The translations under genes and the position numbers were made by a program. The notes beneath the pieces are model-generated. The model saw nothing but the letters and a program-made list of their open reading frames with translations. It was not told the origin of the DNA and searched no databases. Positions 8,402 through 15,895 of a stretch of DNA of 22,241 bases are shown piece after piece (the stretch's first letter is position 1; every line of letters starts with the position of its first letter). The DNA comes from a virus: positions 1-22,241 of IMG/VR virus record IMGVR_UViG_3300031507_000028. One strand, given 5' to 3'.

Positions 8402-9759
8402 TGTCCGCTTGGCTCGACAACGTCAAATTCAATCCGACGGCCGGCGGAACGACCGATTGGACAGTCTCGACTGGTGTGTCGAACTATCAAACGCCTGCGC
8501 TTGCCGGCGCGGTAAATGGACGAGCCTACGTATACTTCGCTCTCGATACCGTAGCCGCGCAATGGGAGATCGGGACAGGAAACTACAACACCACCGGACC
8601 TGTCTTGCCGCGCACCACAGTGCTCTACAATTCGGCCGGGACTGGCACTGCTACAGGCCAGAGCGGAGCCGGCACCAAAATCAACTTCACCAACGTTCCG
8701 CAAGTCTCCATCGTTGGGGTCAAGGAAGACCTGATCTCGATAGAAGAGGCAAATACTTTCACGGCTGTTCAACAGGCTCAGGCACTATCGAATATCGGTG
8801 GAGTGAGCGGTGGACTCGTCAACAAATTTCGCAATGGTAATTTCGATACTTGGCAAAGAGGCACGGCAGCGACCACCGTCACAACGGCCGGAGCCTACAC
8901 GGCAGACGGATGGATCGTTCTCCCGACGGGAGCGAGCGTCTCAGTAGACAGACAGTTCAGCAGTCTGAATTTATCATTTTATTCGCTTCGTCTCACCGGG
9001 GCTACAAGCGTTACCGACGCGATTATCAAGCAGCGCATCGAAAGTCTGATGGCCGCTCCTTTGGTTTCGCAAAACGTCACGGTTCAAGCGAAGATATTCA
9101 ACAACACAGGCGGATCGATCACGCCAACATTGACCGTCAAGCGCCCGACCGCCCAGGACAATTGGGCAGCTACAACAACGGATGTGAACGCGGTTTCCCT
9201 CCAGGCATGCGCTAACGGTCAATGGACGACTGTCGCTTATACGTTTGCCGCGGATGCCTCTTCGTACAACGGTCTGGAGATTGCTTTCGATTTCGGAAAC
9301 AATTTTTCCACCAATGGCAAAGCCATCCAAATTTGCGAGGCCGACATCCGTGCAACTCCCGGGATCACAGTCGGGTTAAATTCGGCTCCTCCGGTTCCTG
9401 AGATGAGACCGGTAGGAATAGAATTCGTTCTTTGTCAACGTTATTACCAGCAAACGACTTCTGCCGTCGCCAACCATGGCTATGCATCAGGATGGTGTTT
9501 CAACTCGACCGTGGCTTTTGGCTACCTGCAATTTCCGACGATGCGAGCAACGCCAACGACAGCCATGACAGCTGGATCGACGTTTCAAGCTCTTCTGACG
9601 GCATCAACGTTCAACGGAAGCGCCATTTCCATCACTCCATATAATCAATCGTCAGCCCTCATTCAGCTGACTGTCACCGGCGCGACCGCGGGAGCTCCTG
9701 GCATCATCAGAGACGCCGGGAGCAACAACTCTTCCTTCTCTCTATCAGCAGAACTGTGA
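8401..9759 (+). CDS. Tail fibre / receptor-binding protein
   Basis: A 452-aa probable fibre. Residues 1-110 resemble an N-terminal module common on fibres of this phage type (WEIGTGNY at 55-62, a proline-arginine turn VLPRTTVLY, then NVPQVSIV), probably for attachment to the particle. A short helical linker (111-135) leads to NKFRNGNFDTWQRG (141-154) and ADGWIVLP (168-175), the usual opening of a jelly-roll, carbohydrate-binding-like domain running to about 315. After MRPVGIEFVLCQRYYQ (335-350), a sequence often found in fibre C-termini, a beta-rich tip follows to 452. GC content drops through this gene. Its role, binding of cell-surface sugar, is inferred from the domain plan. Confidence 0.78.
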   Translation: MSAWLDNVKFNPTAGGTTDWTVSTGVSNYQTPALAGAVNGRAYVYFALDTVAAQWEIGTGNYNTTGPVLPRTTVLYNSAGTGTATGQSGAGTKINFTNVPQVSIVGVKEDLISIEEANTFTAVQQAQALSNIGGVSGGLVNKFRNGNFDTWQRGTAATTVTTAGAYTADGWIVLPTGASVSVDRQFSSLNLSFYSLRLTGATSVTDAIIKQRIESLMAAPLVSQNVTVQAKIFNNTGGSITPTLTVKRPTAQDNWAATTTDVNAVSLQACANGQWTTVAYTFAADASSYNGLEIAFDFGNNFSTNGKAIQICEADIRATPGITVGLNSAPPVPEMRPVGIEFVLCQRYYQQTTSAVANHGYASGWCFNSTVAFGYLQFPTMRATPTTAMTAGSTFQALLTASTFNGSAISITPYNQSSALIQLTVTGATAGAPGIIRDAGSNNSSFSLSAEL

Positions 9760-9768
9760 GAAAAATTT

Positions 9769-10689
9769 ATGTCTAACCAGATCATCACCGACAACTACTA
9801 CTTCAAGAGCGGGCAACCTTGGGCAGATATCCGTGCATTCGGTGCTGATCCAGCTTCTCCTTCGAATGAAGTTCCAATTCAACAGGCCATCGATTACATG
9901 GCTGCAACCTACAATGGTGGCGTTGTTCTGATGCCGCCTCAAATCTTCGGCGTGACAGGTGGAGTAGCTCTCAAGAAAGGCGTCAGACTGGTGGGATCAG
10001 GTGTCCGATCAACTTATCTGAGTGGCTTCACCACGAACGTAAATACGCTCACGTTTGATTCCAGTTGTGTGAGAGGATGCAGTGTCGAGAACATGAGCAT
10101 TCAAGGCTACTATAACCCGAACACATCATTGGTCACGTCAAATGCGATCGTCGTATCGCAGAACATCCCCGCGAAGATTTTGCATGTTGAGGCGTTCTAT
10201 GGAGCCGCAGCACTCTATACTCAGGGAATCGATGGTCATTGCTTCGATAGCTGGTTTAACGGCTGCGTTGATAGCGTCGTGTCAAATGGAGCCAACTGGT
10301 ACAACCGGAGCATATTCAACGGAAACGGATCGTTCGCCAGCCAGCGCTATGGTTTCTGGCAGGGCATAGGATATGCAGGTGCGACTTCCCAGGAGAATCA
10401 CTTTACCCTATGTGATTTTTCAGGAAACTTCGTCAATTCAATCCTTCTGCAGAACCCCTACACCGCAACGCCATCGATCAATATCTTCAATGGTTGCATC
10501 ACCAGCGCGCCTGTCAGCGTCTTGAACAATTACTTCGCCTCATTCAGCGGTCATGAGTTTGGATCGCCTACGTTTGCACTTGGTGCCGCTGGCGGCGATG
10601 TTTCGATCGTCGGAAGTCTCGGGTTCCTCACGACGCTCAACCTTCCAGATCCACGGTTTCATAAAGCTGGAAACGTCAACATCAACTAG
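9769..10689 (+). CDS. Tailspike with pectate-lyase-type beta-helix
   Basis: A 306-aa probable tailspike that binds or cleaves capsule, exopolysaccharide or LPS. Residues about 17-80 show the entry of a right-handed beta-helix of the pectate-lyase-3 type: WADIRAFGADP (18-28), IQQAIDYMAA (37-46), then GGVVLMPPQIFGV (50-62) and a coil ending in GVRLVGSG. Repeating short strands with Asn/Gly/Ser turns follow to about 285. The length is short for a tailspike, so a separate trimerisation or catalytic end domain is lacking or very small. Local GC is low (I count 25 of 60 at 10381-10440). The ribosome site is weak (GAGA before the ATG). Polysaccharide substrate and catalytic residues cannot be read off. 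Confidence 0.8.
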   Translation: MSNQIITDNYYFKSGQPWADIRAFGADPASPSNEVPIQQAIDYMAATYNGGVVLMPPQIFGVTGGVALKKGVRLVGSGVRSTYLSGFTTNVNTLTFDSSCVRGCSVENMSIQGYYNPNTSLVTSNAIVVSQNIPAKILHVEAFYGAAALYTQGIDGHCFDSWFNGCVDSVVSNGANWYNRSIFNGNGSFASQRYGFWQGIGYAGATSQENHFTLCDFSGNFVNSILLQNPYTATPSINIFNGCITSAPVSVLNNYFASFSGHEFGSPTFALGAAGGDVSIVGSLGFLTTLNLPDPRFHKAGNVNIN

Positions 10690-10704
10690 GACATGCTCTG
10701 AAAA

Positions 10705-11538
10705 ATGTCCCTACTTGGCTTCGATGCATTAGGTCATTGGTCACTCGGGCACCCGCCGGACATCGGAGCCTCGGTCAATATCACCCTGGCGGGCGTCGCT
10801 GGCACCGGCGTCGCCCGCGCTCTCACGCCAGGGGTCAGCAAGGGCCTGACCGGCGTCACCGGCACCGGCGTCGCCGGTAGCCTTGTTCCTAGTTCGACTT
10901 CTATTTTGATCGGCGTTGCCGGCACCGGCGTTGCCAGATCTCTTACCCCTGAAGTCGATAAATCGGTAGCCGGCGTCACTGGTACCGGCACGGCTGGTCT
11001 GATCGGAGTAACTCTCGACAAGGCGCTCACTGGCGCTACGGGAGTAGGCGTTGCTGGCATCGTCACGCCATCCGTCTCTGCCTTCTTCCAAGGTGTTTCT
11101 GGCACGGGACTCGCAGGCCAGATCACAGCACAACCAAGTGGCGTTTCGATCGGTGTTGCCGGTATCGGCGTCGCCGGCATCGTCACGGCCTCGATTTCCG
11201 GAGGCGGAACCAGCGAAGGTCCGCGCCGACGTCGCAAGAACCAGCACACCGGCCTTGAGCCGATCAAGAAGGACTTCCGGCCACCGGAAGCGCCAGCCGA
11301 GCCGAAGCTTCCGGTCCCGCCTACCCGCTTCATCAGGAAATCGCCGCCAATCGCGCCGGGAAGGTTGGTCGACCCTGTTCTGATTCCGGACGATGTGCTC
11401 GGCCTCGAACAGACCATTCTCAACGCCCAGGACGTTTCCGACGTACTGGCTTTTCTCAAGATGATCGAGCGCGACGAGCAGGACGCAGCCGATATCGCTG
11501 ACGTGCTCTCGCTGCTGAAAGAACTGGAAACGGCATGA
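10705..11538 (+). CDS. Repeat protein with seven 20-residue units
   Basis: A 277-aa protein in three parts. Residues 1-25 contain LGFDALGHWSLG, an opening I recall from structural proteins of alphaproteobacterial phages. Residues 30-165 are seven tandem units of exactly 20 residues, each starting with Gly-[Val/Ala]-x-Gly-x-Gly-x-Ala; the core Gly falls at 30, 50, 70, 90, 110, 130 and 150. Such spacing suggests a beta-solenoid or stacked beta-hairpin rod. Residues 170-225 are basic and Pro-rich. Residues 226-277 hold two similar helices (DVSDVLAFLKMIE and DIADVLSLLKELE) that could oligomerise. It lies after the tailspike, so a tail appendage or linker is likely. Exact function is unknown. Confidence 0.7.
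   Translation: MSLLGFDALGHWSLGHPPDIGASVNITLAGVAGTGVARALTPGVSKGLTGVTGTGVAGSLVPSSTSILIGVAGTGVARSLTPEVDKSVAGVTGTGTAGLIGVTLDKALTGATGVGVAGIVTPSVSAFFQGVSGTGLAGQITAQPSGVSIGVAGIGVAGIVTASISGGGTSEGPRRRRKNQHTGLEPIKKDFRPPEAPAEPKLPVPPTRFIRKSPPIAPGRLVDPVLIPDDVLGLEQTILNAQDVSDVLAFLKMIERDEQDAADIADVLSLLKELETA
10792..11196 (+). repeat. 60-bp in-frame tandem repeat (7 units)
   Basis: The DNA repeats with a period of exactly 60 bp. The ggcaccggcgt-like core recurs at 10801, 10861, 10921, 10981, 11041, 11101 and 11161. First, second and third units are closest at DNA level; later ones have diverged mainly in third codon positions and in the inter-core loops. This pattern indicates old internal duplication kept by selection on the protein, not recent array expansion. 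Confidence 0.9.
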
Positions 11539-11903
11539 GCGATCCGATCGAAGCCATCGCGCGGCAGCAACTAATCGATATGTCGATCGATCTACAGGTG
11601 CAGCTTGAGCGCGGGACCGGGACGAGGCCAATGTTGTGGCTTTTGGCGCGCGCGAGAACCCGTGCGATCGTGGCGGTTTTCAGCATCGTCAAGATCGATC
11701 CGAGCAAGGCCGACGAAATCAGGATGCTACAGAACGAGGTCAATCTCTATTCCGACCTGATCGATGATTGTCGCGCGCTGCTCGCCCGCGGCAATGAAGA
11801 GGATCGAGAACTCGACGAACAGGACCGCATGGAAATCGCGGACCTTCTTACCCCCGAAGATGCCCAGCGTGCTGGGCTCAAGCAAACCCCAGAGGACACA
11901 TAA
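11535..11903 (+). CDS. Hypothetical helical protein, 122 aa
   Basis: The start ATG 11535 overlaps the previous stop by 4 nt (ATGA). The protein is almost wholly charged and helical: IEAIARQQLIDMSIDLQVQ, then SKADEIRMLQNEVNLYSDL, followed by an acidic Asp/Glu-rich tail. One hydrophobic helix (MLWLLARARTRAIVAVFSIV, near 33-52) is interrupted by Arg, so it is probably a buried helix and not a membrane segment. No family is recognised. Its place just before the scaffold, with one base between the genes, suggests a virion assembly role. A packing partner for the repeat protein is one possibility. Confidence 0.62.
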   Translation: MSDPIEAIARQQLIDMSIDLQVQLERGTGTRPMLWLLARARTRAIVAVFSIVKIDPSKADEIRMLQNEVNLYSDLIDDCRALLARGNEEDRELDEQDRMEIADLLTPEDAQRAGLKQTPEDT

Positions 11904-11904
11904 T

Positions 11905-13182
11905 ATGGCCCCCAACGAACCGAACATGAAGATCACGCCCATCACTGACGAGATGACCGAGGCGCAGAGCCAGCGCCAGGACGAGCTCGACGCCAGCCTC
12001 GGCGCAGGCGAGGGCGACGAGCAGGCGTTCGTTCGCAACGAGGAGACAGGTGATACCCCGGAGCCGGGCGAGCGCCCGGCAGCCCGCAAGACCGTGCAGA
12101 TGTCGCCTGGAGACGCCAAGCGGCAGGCGATGATTGATCGATTTGCGCGGCCGGGGATCTTGGCGCCGTTCGACGGCGACATGAACAAGCCCGAGAACAT
12201 CTATGGAGAGGTCGCGGCCGAGACCCTGGAGCCGGACCCAGATGCCGATGAGCCCGGAGTTTCGGCGGCCGACCGCCGCGCGGCTGCCGCGCCGGCCGAG
12301 CCCGAGGTGCGCCAGCCCCGGATGATCACCCAGACGATCCGCGGCAAGGCGATCACTTTATCTGAGGATGAATGGCTCGAACGCGCCCGAAAGGTCGAGG
12401 CAGCGGATAGCTATCTGGAAGAATCGCGTGTTATGCTTGAGACCGCGAAAGAGATTCGGCAAGAGCGCTCCGGCCAGACCAGTCGCCCCAATGACGGTCA
12501 AGCGAACGCGCAAGACGACGGATCGGACCAAGATGCGCAGATCGCCCACCGCCCCAATGGTGAGCTTGATCTCAAAAGCGTCATCGAGAAAATCCAGTTC
12601 GGCGACCCGGAAGAAGCTGCGCAGGAACTCGGCAAGGTCATTACGGCCGTGGCGAGCAAGCAGGCGGACCAGGGGCAGGTCAACAGGCTGATTGCCAATG
12701 ATCTGGCCAAGTCGCAGGCCGACCTCAAGGCGTTCCGAGCCGCAAATCCCGAGCTTGACCAAGACAAAATCGCGAGTGTCGTGATCGAGAATTTGATCTA
12801 CGACATCTACCGCGACGAAATCAAGGCGCTTGGGATGGATGAATCGCAGATCCCGACCAACCCAAAAGACCTCGCCGACTGGCACAGGTTCTACCGGGTC
12901 AGCGGGCACGAAGTCAGCAAAACGTCCGACATCCTGAACAAGGCGAAGGACAAGTTTGTGACGTATCGTGGCGGTCCGCCAACATCAAAACCCGCGCCGA
13001 CGCCCAAGGGGCAGGCCCGCATTGCTGTCAATGTGGATCGAACCGAACGGCGGATGGCAATCCCGCTACAACCGACTCGCGCCGTCACCCCACGTCGAGA
13101 CGAAGCTCCCGCCAAGACCCCCGAACAGTCGCGGAAGGAAGCTGTCGCAGAAATGAGGAGAGGTCGCGGTCAGCTCGTCTGA
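11905..13182 (+). CDS. Probable capsid scaffolding protein
   Basis: A 425-aa protein directly upstream of the coat gene, the usual place of the scaffold. It is acidic and disordered at the N-terminus (residues 1-125), then helical (about 140-330: LSEDEWLERARKVEAADSYL, and a Gln/Glu-rich region before IASVVIENLIYDIYRDEIK), and ends with a strongly basic, Pro-rich tail. A basic C-terminus that touches the acidic coat N-arm is typical of scaffolds such as that of P22. I chose ATG 11905, with AGAGG at 11891-11895, because an in-frame ATG at 11764 would overlap most of the preceding gene. The assignment rests on composition and position, not on a sequence motif. Confidence 0.72.
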   Translation: MAPNEPNMKITPITDEMTEAQSQRQDELDASLGAGEGDEQAFVRNEETGDTPEPGERPAARKTVQMSPGDAKRQAMIDRFARPGILAPFDGDMNKPENIYGEVAAETLEPDPDADEPGVSAADRRAAAAPAEPEVRQPRMITQTIRGKAITLSEDEWLERARKVEAADSYLEESRVMLETAKEIRQERSGQTSRPNDGQANAQDDGSDQDAQIAHRPNGELDLKSVIEKIQFGDPEEAAQELGKVITAVASKQADQGQVNRLIANDLAKSQADLKAFRAANPELDQDKIASVVIENLIYDIYRDEIKALGMDESQIPTNPKDLADWHRFYRVSGHEVSKTSDILNKAKDKFVTYRGGPPTSKPAPTPKGQARIAVNVDRTERRMAIPLQPTRAVTPRRDEAPAKTPEQSRKEAVAEMRRGRGQLV

Positions 13183-13190
13183 AGACGAGC
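13173..13190 (+). other. Hairpin with scaffold stop codon in the loop
   Basis: GCTCGTC at 13173-13179 is the exact reverse complement of GACGAGC at 13184-13190, giving a 7-bp stem. The 4-nt loop TGAA carries the scaffold stop (TGA 13180-13182). It sits 23 nt before the coat start and is not followed by a T-run, so termination is unlikely. RNA processing, stability or translational effects are possible. Confidence 0.5.
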
Positions 13191-13213
13191 ATCACCGACG
13201 AGGACCACCAACC

Positions 13214-14206
13214 ATGACTGGACAAGTCTGGGCAACTGCGACCGAGGGCGGATATCTCTACAGCGACGAGCTGTCGAAGACATTGCGCCGGCAGGTCCAG
13301 CCGCTCACCAAGTTCCGCCAGCTCTGCGACGCCGAGGACGGCACCGAAAAGGGCCTGAACCGAGGCGACGCCTTCCACTGGAACGTCTATTCCAACGTGG
13401 GAACGCAGGGCCGCCGCCTCTCTGAAAACCAGCCGATGCCAGAGACCGGGTTCACCATTCTCCAGCACTCGCTGACCGTCACCGAGGCCGGCAACAGCGT
13501 GCCGTACACCGGCAAGCTGACCTCTCTTGCCAAGCAGGAGGTCGTGTCGATCATCGACAAGACCCTCAAGGATGACGCCCGGAAGTATTTCGATATCGAG
13601 GCGTTCCTGCAATTCAATACCACGCCGCTGCGTTTCGCACCGACGTCGGGCAACTCGGCCACCGCGATCACGCTCGACACGGCCGGAACGTGCACCACCA
13701 CCAACAACCTCGCGTTGGGCACGGGTCATGTCAAGGCGGCCGGCGACACCATGAAGATGCGCAACATCTCGCCGTACATCATGGATGACTACGTCACGAT
13801 CGGCGAGGTGACCACCTTCCGCGGCATCAAGAACACGCTGGAGACGTTGCACCAGTACACCGAGACCGGCCTCGCCCACATCTTCAACGGCGAGATCGGG
13901 CGCTACGAGAGCTTCCGCTTCATCGAGCAGACGTTCATCCCGTCTGGCGGCGCTGCGGACAGCACCACCTTCGATCCCTGGAGCCGCACCGCGGACGCAT
14001 GGAACAATGCCTTGTCTTCGTGGGCATTCTTCATGGGTGCCGACACCGTGACGGAGGCGGTTTGCATTCCCGAGGAAATCCGGGCCAAGATCCCCGGCGA
14101 CTTCGGCCGCTCCCGCGGCATCGCCTGGTACTACCTGGGCGGCTTCGGTCTCGTTCACCCCGATGCGACGAACGCGCGCGTCATGAAGTGGGATAGCGCG
14201 GCCTGA
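13214..14206 (+). CDS. Major capsid protein (N4-gp56-like, HK97 fold)
   Basis: A 330-aa coat protein that should form the icosahedral shell. The block NGEIGRYESFRFIE (225-238) is the most recognisable mark of the N4-gp56 family. The N-terminal region (TLRRQVQPLTKFRQLCD, 23-39) and the helix-rich mid part (TSLAKQEVVSIIDKTLKDDA, 103-122) suit the N-arm and spine helix of an HK97-type coat. The protein has no protease-cleaved delta domain, consistent with a separate scaffold. GAGG lies about ten bases before ATG 13214. It is flanked by the hairpins at 13173 and 14198, and its expression is likely the highest in the window. Confidence 0.88.
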   Translation: MTGQVWATATEGGYLYSDELSKTLRRQVQPLTKFRQLCDAEDGTEKGLNRGDAFHWNVYSNVGTQGRRLSENQPMPETGFTILQHSLTVTEAGNSVPYTGKLTSLAKQEVVSIIDKTLKDDARKYFDIEAFLQFNTTPLRFAPTSGNSATAITLDTAGTCTTTNNLALGTGHVKAAGDTMKMRNISPYIMDDYVTIGEVTTFRGIKNTLETLHQYTETGLAHIFNGEIGRYESFRFIEQTFIPSGGAADSTTFDPWSRTADAWNNALSSWAFFMGADTVTEAVCIPEEIRAKIPGDFGRSRGIAWYYLGGFGLVHPDATNARVMKWDSAA

Positions 14207-14215
14207 TCCGGCCGC
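14198..14215 (+). other. Hairpin with coat stop codon in the loop
   Basis: GCGGCC at 14198-14203 pairs with GGCCGC at 14210-14215. The 6-nt loop TGATCC starts with the coat stop codon (TGA 14204-14206). The stem is short but all G/C. No T-run follows, so it is not a good terminator. It mirrors the hairpin on the upstream side of the coat gene. Confidence 0.4.
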
Positions 14216-14251
14216 ACTGATTCATCTTCAACAGAAAGCGAGAGACGCAAA

Positions 14252-14728
14252 ATGAGCTACGACAACGGCGTAACGGAAACCTACGTGTTTCCGTCTTCTG
14301 CGTTCGGGGCGACCACCGAATCGCGCAAGATCCTCGGGCCGAAGGGCAAGAAGGGTCTGGTGCGGGACATCCGGACGTACATCACCGCAGACATGGTAGG
14401 CACCACCACCGTTCCGGAGGTCAACGTCGGCACTGCCGCGTCCGATTCTGGCGCGATCGTGGCGGAATATGCCCGCCATCGGCTCGGTACCACCGCGATC
14501 CTTGGCAACACCGCGGCGGGCACGCCCTATCGGGCCCGCGCGCTGACCGCCACGGCGCAGAACAACACCGGCGGCATCCCGCCTGCGTTGAGCGACTTCA
14601 CCGCGCATGTGCTACTTGAGACCGCCTATATCCCCGCCGATACGGCCTTCTTCATCAGCCGGATCAAGGGCGTGGGCGGCACCCCAGCCGGCACCGGCAT
14701 CACCGAGGTCGACGTTCAGTGGTGGTGA
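14252..14728 (+). CDS. Probable capsid accessory (decoration-like) protein
   Basis: A 158-aa beta-rich protein downstream of the coat gene, in the usual position of a decoration or cement protein. It is rich in Thr, Ala and Gly, with strands such as VRDIRTYITADM (37-48), FTAHVLLETAYI (116-127) and ITEVDVQWW (150-158), and has no catalytic motif. Its ribosome site is moderate (GAGAG at 14240-14244). A hairpin terminator follows the stop. Role and location on the head are inferred from position and fold style; it could equally be a head-completion protein. Confidence 0.6.
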   Translation: MSYDNGVTETYVFPSSAFGATTESRKILGPKGKKGLVRDIRTYITADMVGTTTVPEVNVGTAASDSGAIVAEYARHRLGTTAILGNTAAGTPYRARALTATAQNNTGGIPPALSDFTAHVLLETAYIPADTAFFISRIKGVGGTPAGTGITEVDVQWW

Positions 14729-14740
14729 GCCACTCGTGAT

Positions 14741-14767
14741 CGGGAGCCGGGATGAGCCCGGCTCTCG
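14741..14767 (+). terminator. Terminator-like hairpin after the capsid genes
   Basis: An 11-bp stem (14741-14751 with 14757-14767, one G-T wobble) and a 5-nt loop (ATGAG) lie 12 nt after the stop of the 158-aa gene. A short T tract (14770-14772) follows after two bases. The stem is strong, but the T tract is weak, so partial termination or transcript-end stabilisation is more likely than a full stop. It lies in the only intergenic gap of 70 nt in the window. Confidence 0.62.
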
Positions 14768-14798
14768 CGTTTCAACCAAGCCAAAGGGGATCATCTCA

Positions 14799-15029
14799 AT
14801 GGCTGGCTATCCCTACCAGGGGATCTATGATCCCTTCGGTTATCAGCGACGCAACCGGCTGGTGTCCGCTCCGATCATGAACCCGCTTCCGCCCAATGCA
14901 ATGAAGGCGGATTGCGGGGACGCAGGTTTGGACGGCTACACCTGCCTTTCCCGCGCGAACCGCTACAACGGCGAGCGCCCTGACATCGGCGGCGAGGACG
15001 AGTTCCTTGGTCCGCGCATGGAGGACTGA
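14799..15029 (+). CDS. Hypothetical protein, 76 aa
   Basis: The start ATG 14799 follows AAAGGGGA at 14783-14790, a good ribosome site. The product is a Gly/Pro/Tyr/Asn-rich, probably poorly structured peptide (MAGYPYQGIYDPFGYQRRNR at the start, CGDAGLDGYTCLSR near 39-52) and ends with an acidic tail. An in-frame extension to 14607 would overlap the upstream gene and run through the terminator, so I reject it. No family is recognised. Its two Cys (39 and 48) are too few for a metal site. The position between coat and tail genes suggests a virion component. Confidence 0.6.
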   Translation: MAGYPYQGIYDPFGYQRRNRLVSAPIMNPLPPNAMKADCGDAGLDGYTCLSRANRYNGERPDIGGEDEFLGPRMED

Positions 15030-15033
15030 CGAT

Positions 15034-15297
15034 ATGGCATCTGGAAGCAAGACCAACGACGTGTTCACCGGAAACCCGGTGGGCGGATCGCCCGGCGAAT
15101 CCACCGGCCTGAAGCGGACCAAGACCCCCGATGGCACCGATCTTGCGGCATATCCGCAGGACAACGTCCATGGCGTCAATCTGCCCAATACCAGGGGCGG
15201 GAGCATGGGCGGTTCGGTCACCAATCTCGCCCACTCGCTGACCGGCGCCAGCGCCGTGCAGCGTTCCCGTGGCAAGCCGGAAAGCTCGGGGATCTGA
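15034..15297 (+). CDS. Hypothetical Gly/Ser-rich protein, 87 aa
   Basis: The start ATG 15034 has GGAGG at 15020-15024, nine bases upstream and inside the end of the preceding gene. The protein is hydrophilic, without clear secondary structure (NPVGGSPGESTGLKRTKTP, then GGSMGGSVTNLAHSL), and contains neither Cys nor Trp. I recognise no family. It may be a small disordered particle protein. I do not see any similarity to the preceding short protein beyond composition. Confidence 0.58.
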   Translation: MASGSKTNDVFTGNPVGGSPGESTGLKRTKTPDGTDLAAYPQDNVHGVNLPNTRGGSMGGSVTNLAHSLTGASAVQRSRGKPESSGI

Positions 15298-15303
15298 TCC
15301 ATC

Positions 15304-15888
15304 ATGTCCGACACCACAACGAACGAGACCCAGGCGCCTCCCTCACAGGGGGCGCCGGCTGCTTATATGCAGCCTCCCAAGATCCGCATGGACCGCGCGC
15401 GCTCCTTCGCCACGATCCACGGCGATCGGCCGCCCGACGATCGCCACGCGCGCATCCACTTCCAGCAGGATGGCCTGTTCTTCGATGCCGGCGGCATCCT
15501 GATCCTCGATCACCCGGACTATCGTGAGGACACGCGGGAAGCCGCCGAGTTGCGCCGCAGGCTCGAGAAGAAGATTCGCCAGCATATGGCGAAGGCGTCA
15601 AAACAAGTTGCCGCTGCGCCGGCCGCGGTCGATCAGGAGGATGGCCACGCCCTCGACGCAGCCGGCGACGATGAGGATGATGACGAGGAAGAGGCGCAGG
15701 AGCCGATCAATCTCTCGTCATGGGTTCGAGGCGAACAGGCCGTCGAGTGGCAGGAGATCACCCAGGAGATCGCCCGCCGTTACAAGAAGCGCATCGCCTC
15801 AATCTCGGATGCAATCCCGTTCCTCGTGAAGGAAGGTGTCTGCCCGCCAAACGAGGTCGCCAAGAAGTTCAAGAAGTTCTTGGACTGA
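15304..15888 (+). CDS. Hypothetical protein with acidic tract, 194 aa
   Basis: This protein has a conserved-looking N-terminal block: HGDRPPDDRHARIHFQQDGL (39-58) followed by FFDAGGILILDHPDY (59-73). I recall similar blocks in unnamed proteins of podovirus-like phages. A charged helix (82-100) leads to an Asp/Glu-rich tract (122-130). The C-terminal 35 residues (KKRIASISDAIPFLVKEGVC and PPNEVAKKFKKF) look like a small helical domain that could bind a partner. It lies 6 nt after the preceding stop and 7 nt before the adaptor gene. Function is unknown. Confidence 0.65.
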   Translation: MSDTTTNETQAPPSQGAPAAYMQPPKIRMDRARSFATIHGDRPPDDRHARIHFQQDGLFFDAGGILILDHPDYREDTREAAELRRRLEKKIRQHMAKASKQVAAAPAAVDQEDGHALDAAGDDEDDDEEEAQEPINLSSWVRGEQAVEWQEITQEIARRYKKRIASISDAIPFLVKEGVCPPNEVAKKFKKFLD

Positions 15889-15895
15889 CGTCGCC

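Noticed and set aside
9755-9772. A-rich run before the tailspike start as a frameshift site
   Set aside because: The two frames give complete, separate proteins with clear N- and C-termini, and the run does not form a normal slippery heptamer with a downstream structure.
10792-11196. 60-bp repeats as a possible CRISPR array
   Set aside because: Repeats are continuous, in frame and degenerate, without spacers. They encode protein repeats.
8401-11538. Possible diversity-generating retroelement acting on the fibre or spike
   Set aside because: No reverse transcriptase or template-repeat copy of the fibre or spike 3' ends is visible in the window.
11764-11904. 47-codon upstream extension of the scaffold gene
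   Set aside because: It lies wholly in the preceding gene, has no good ribosome site, and ATG 11905 with AGAGG fits better.
13085-14158. Long antisense open frame of 357 codons across the coat gene
   Set aside because: It lies opposite a clear coat gene. GC-rich genes with strong third-position bias often leave the antisense frame open, and there is no ribosome site or recognisable protein.
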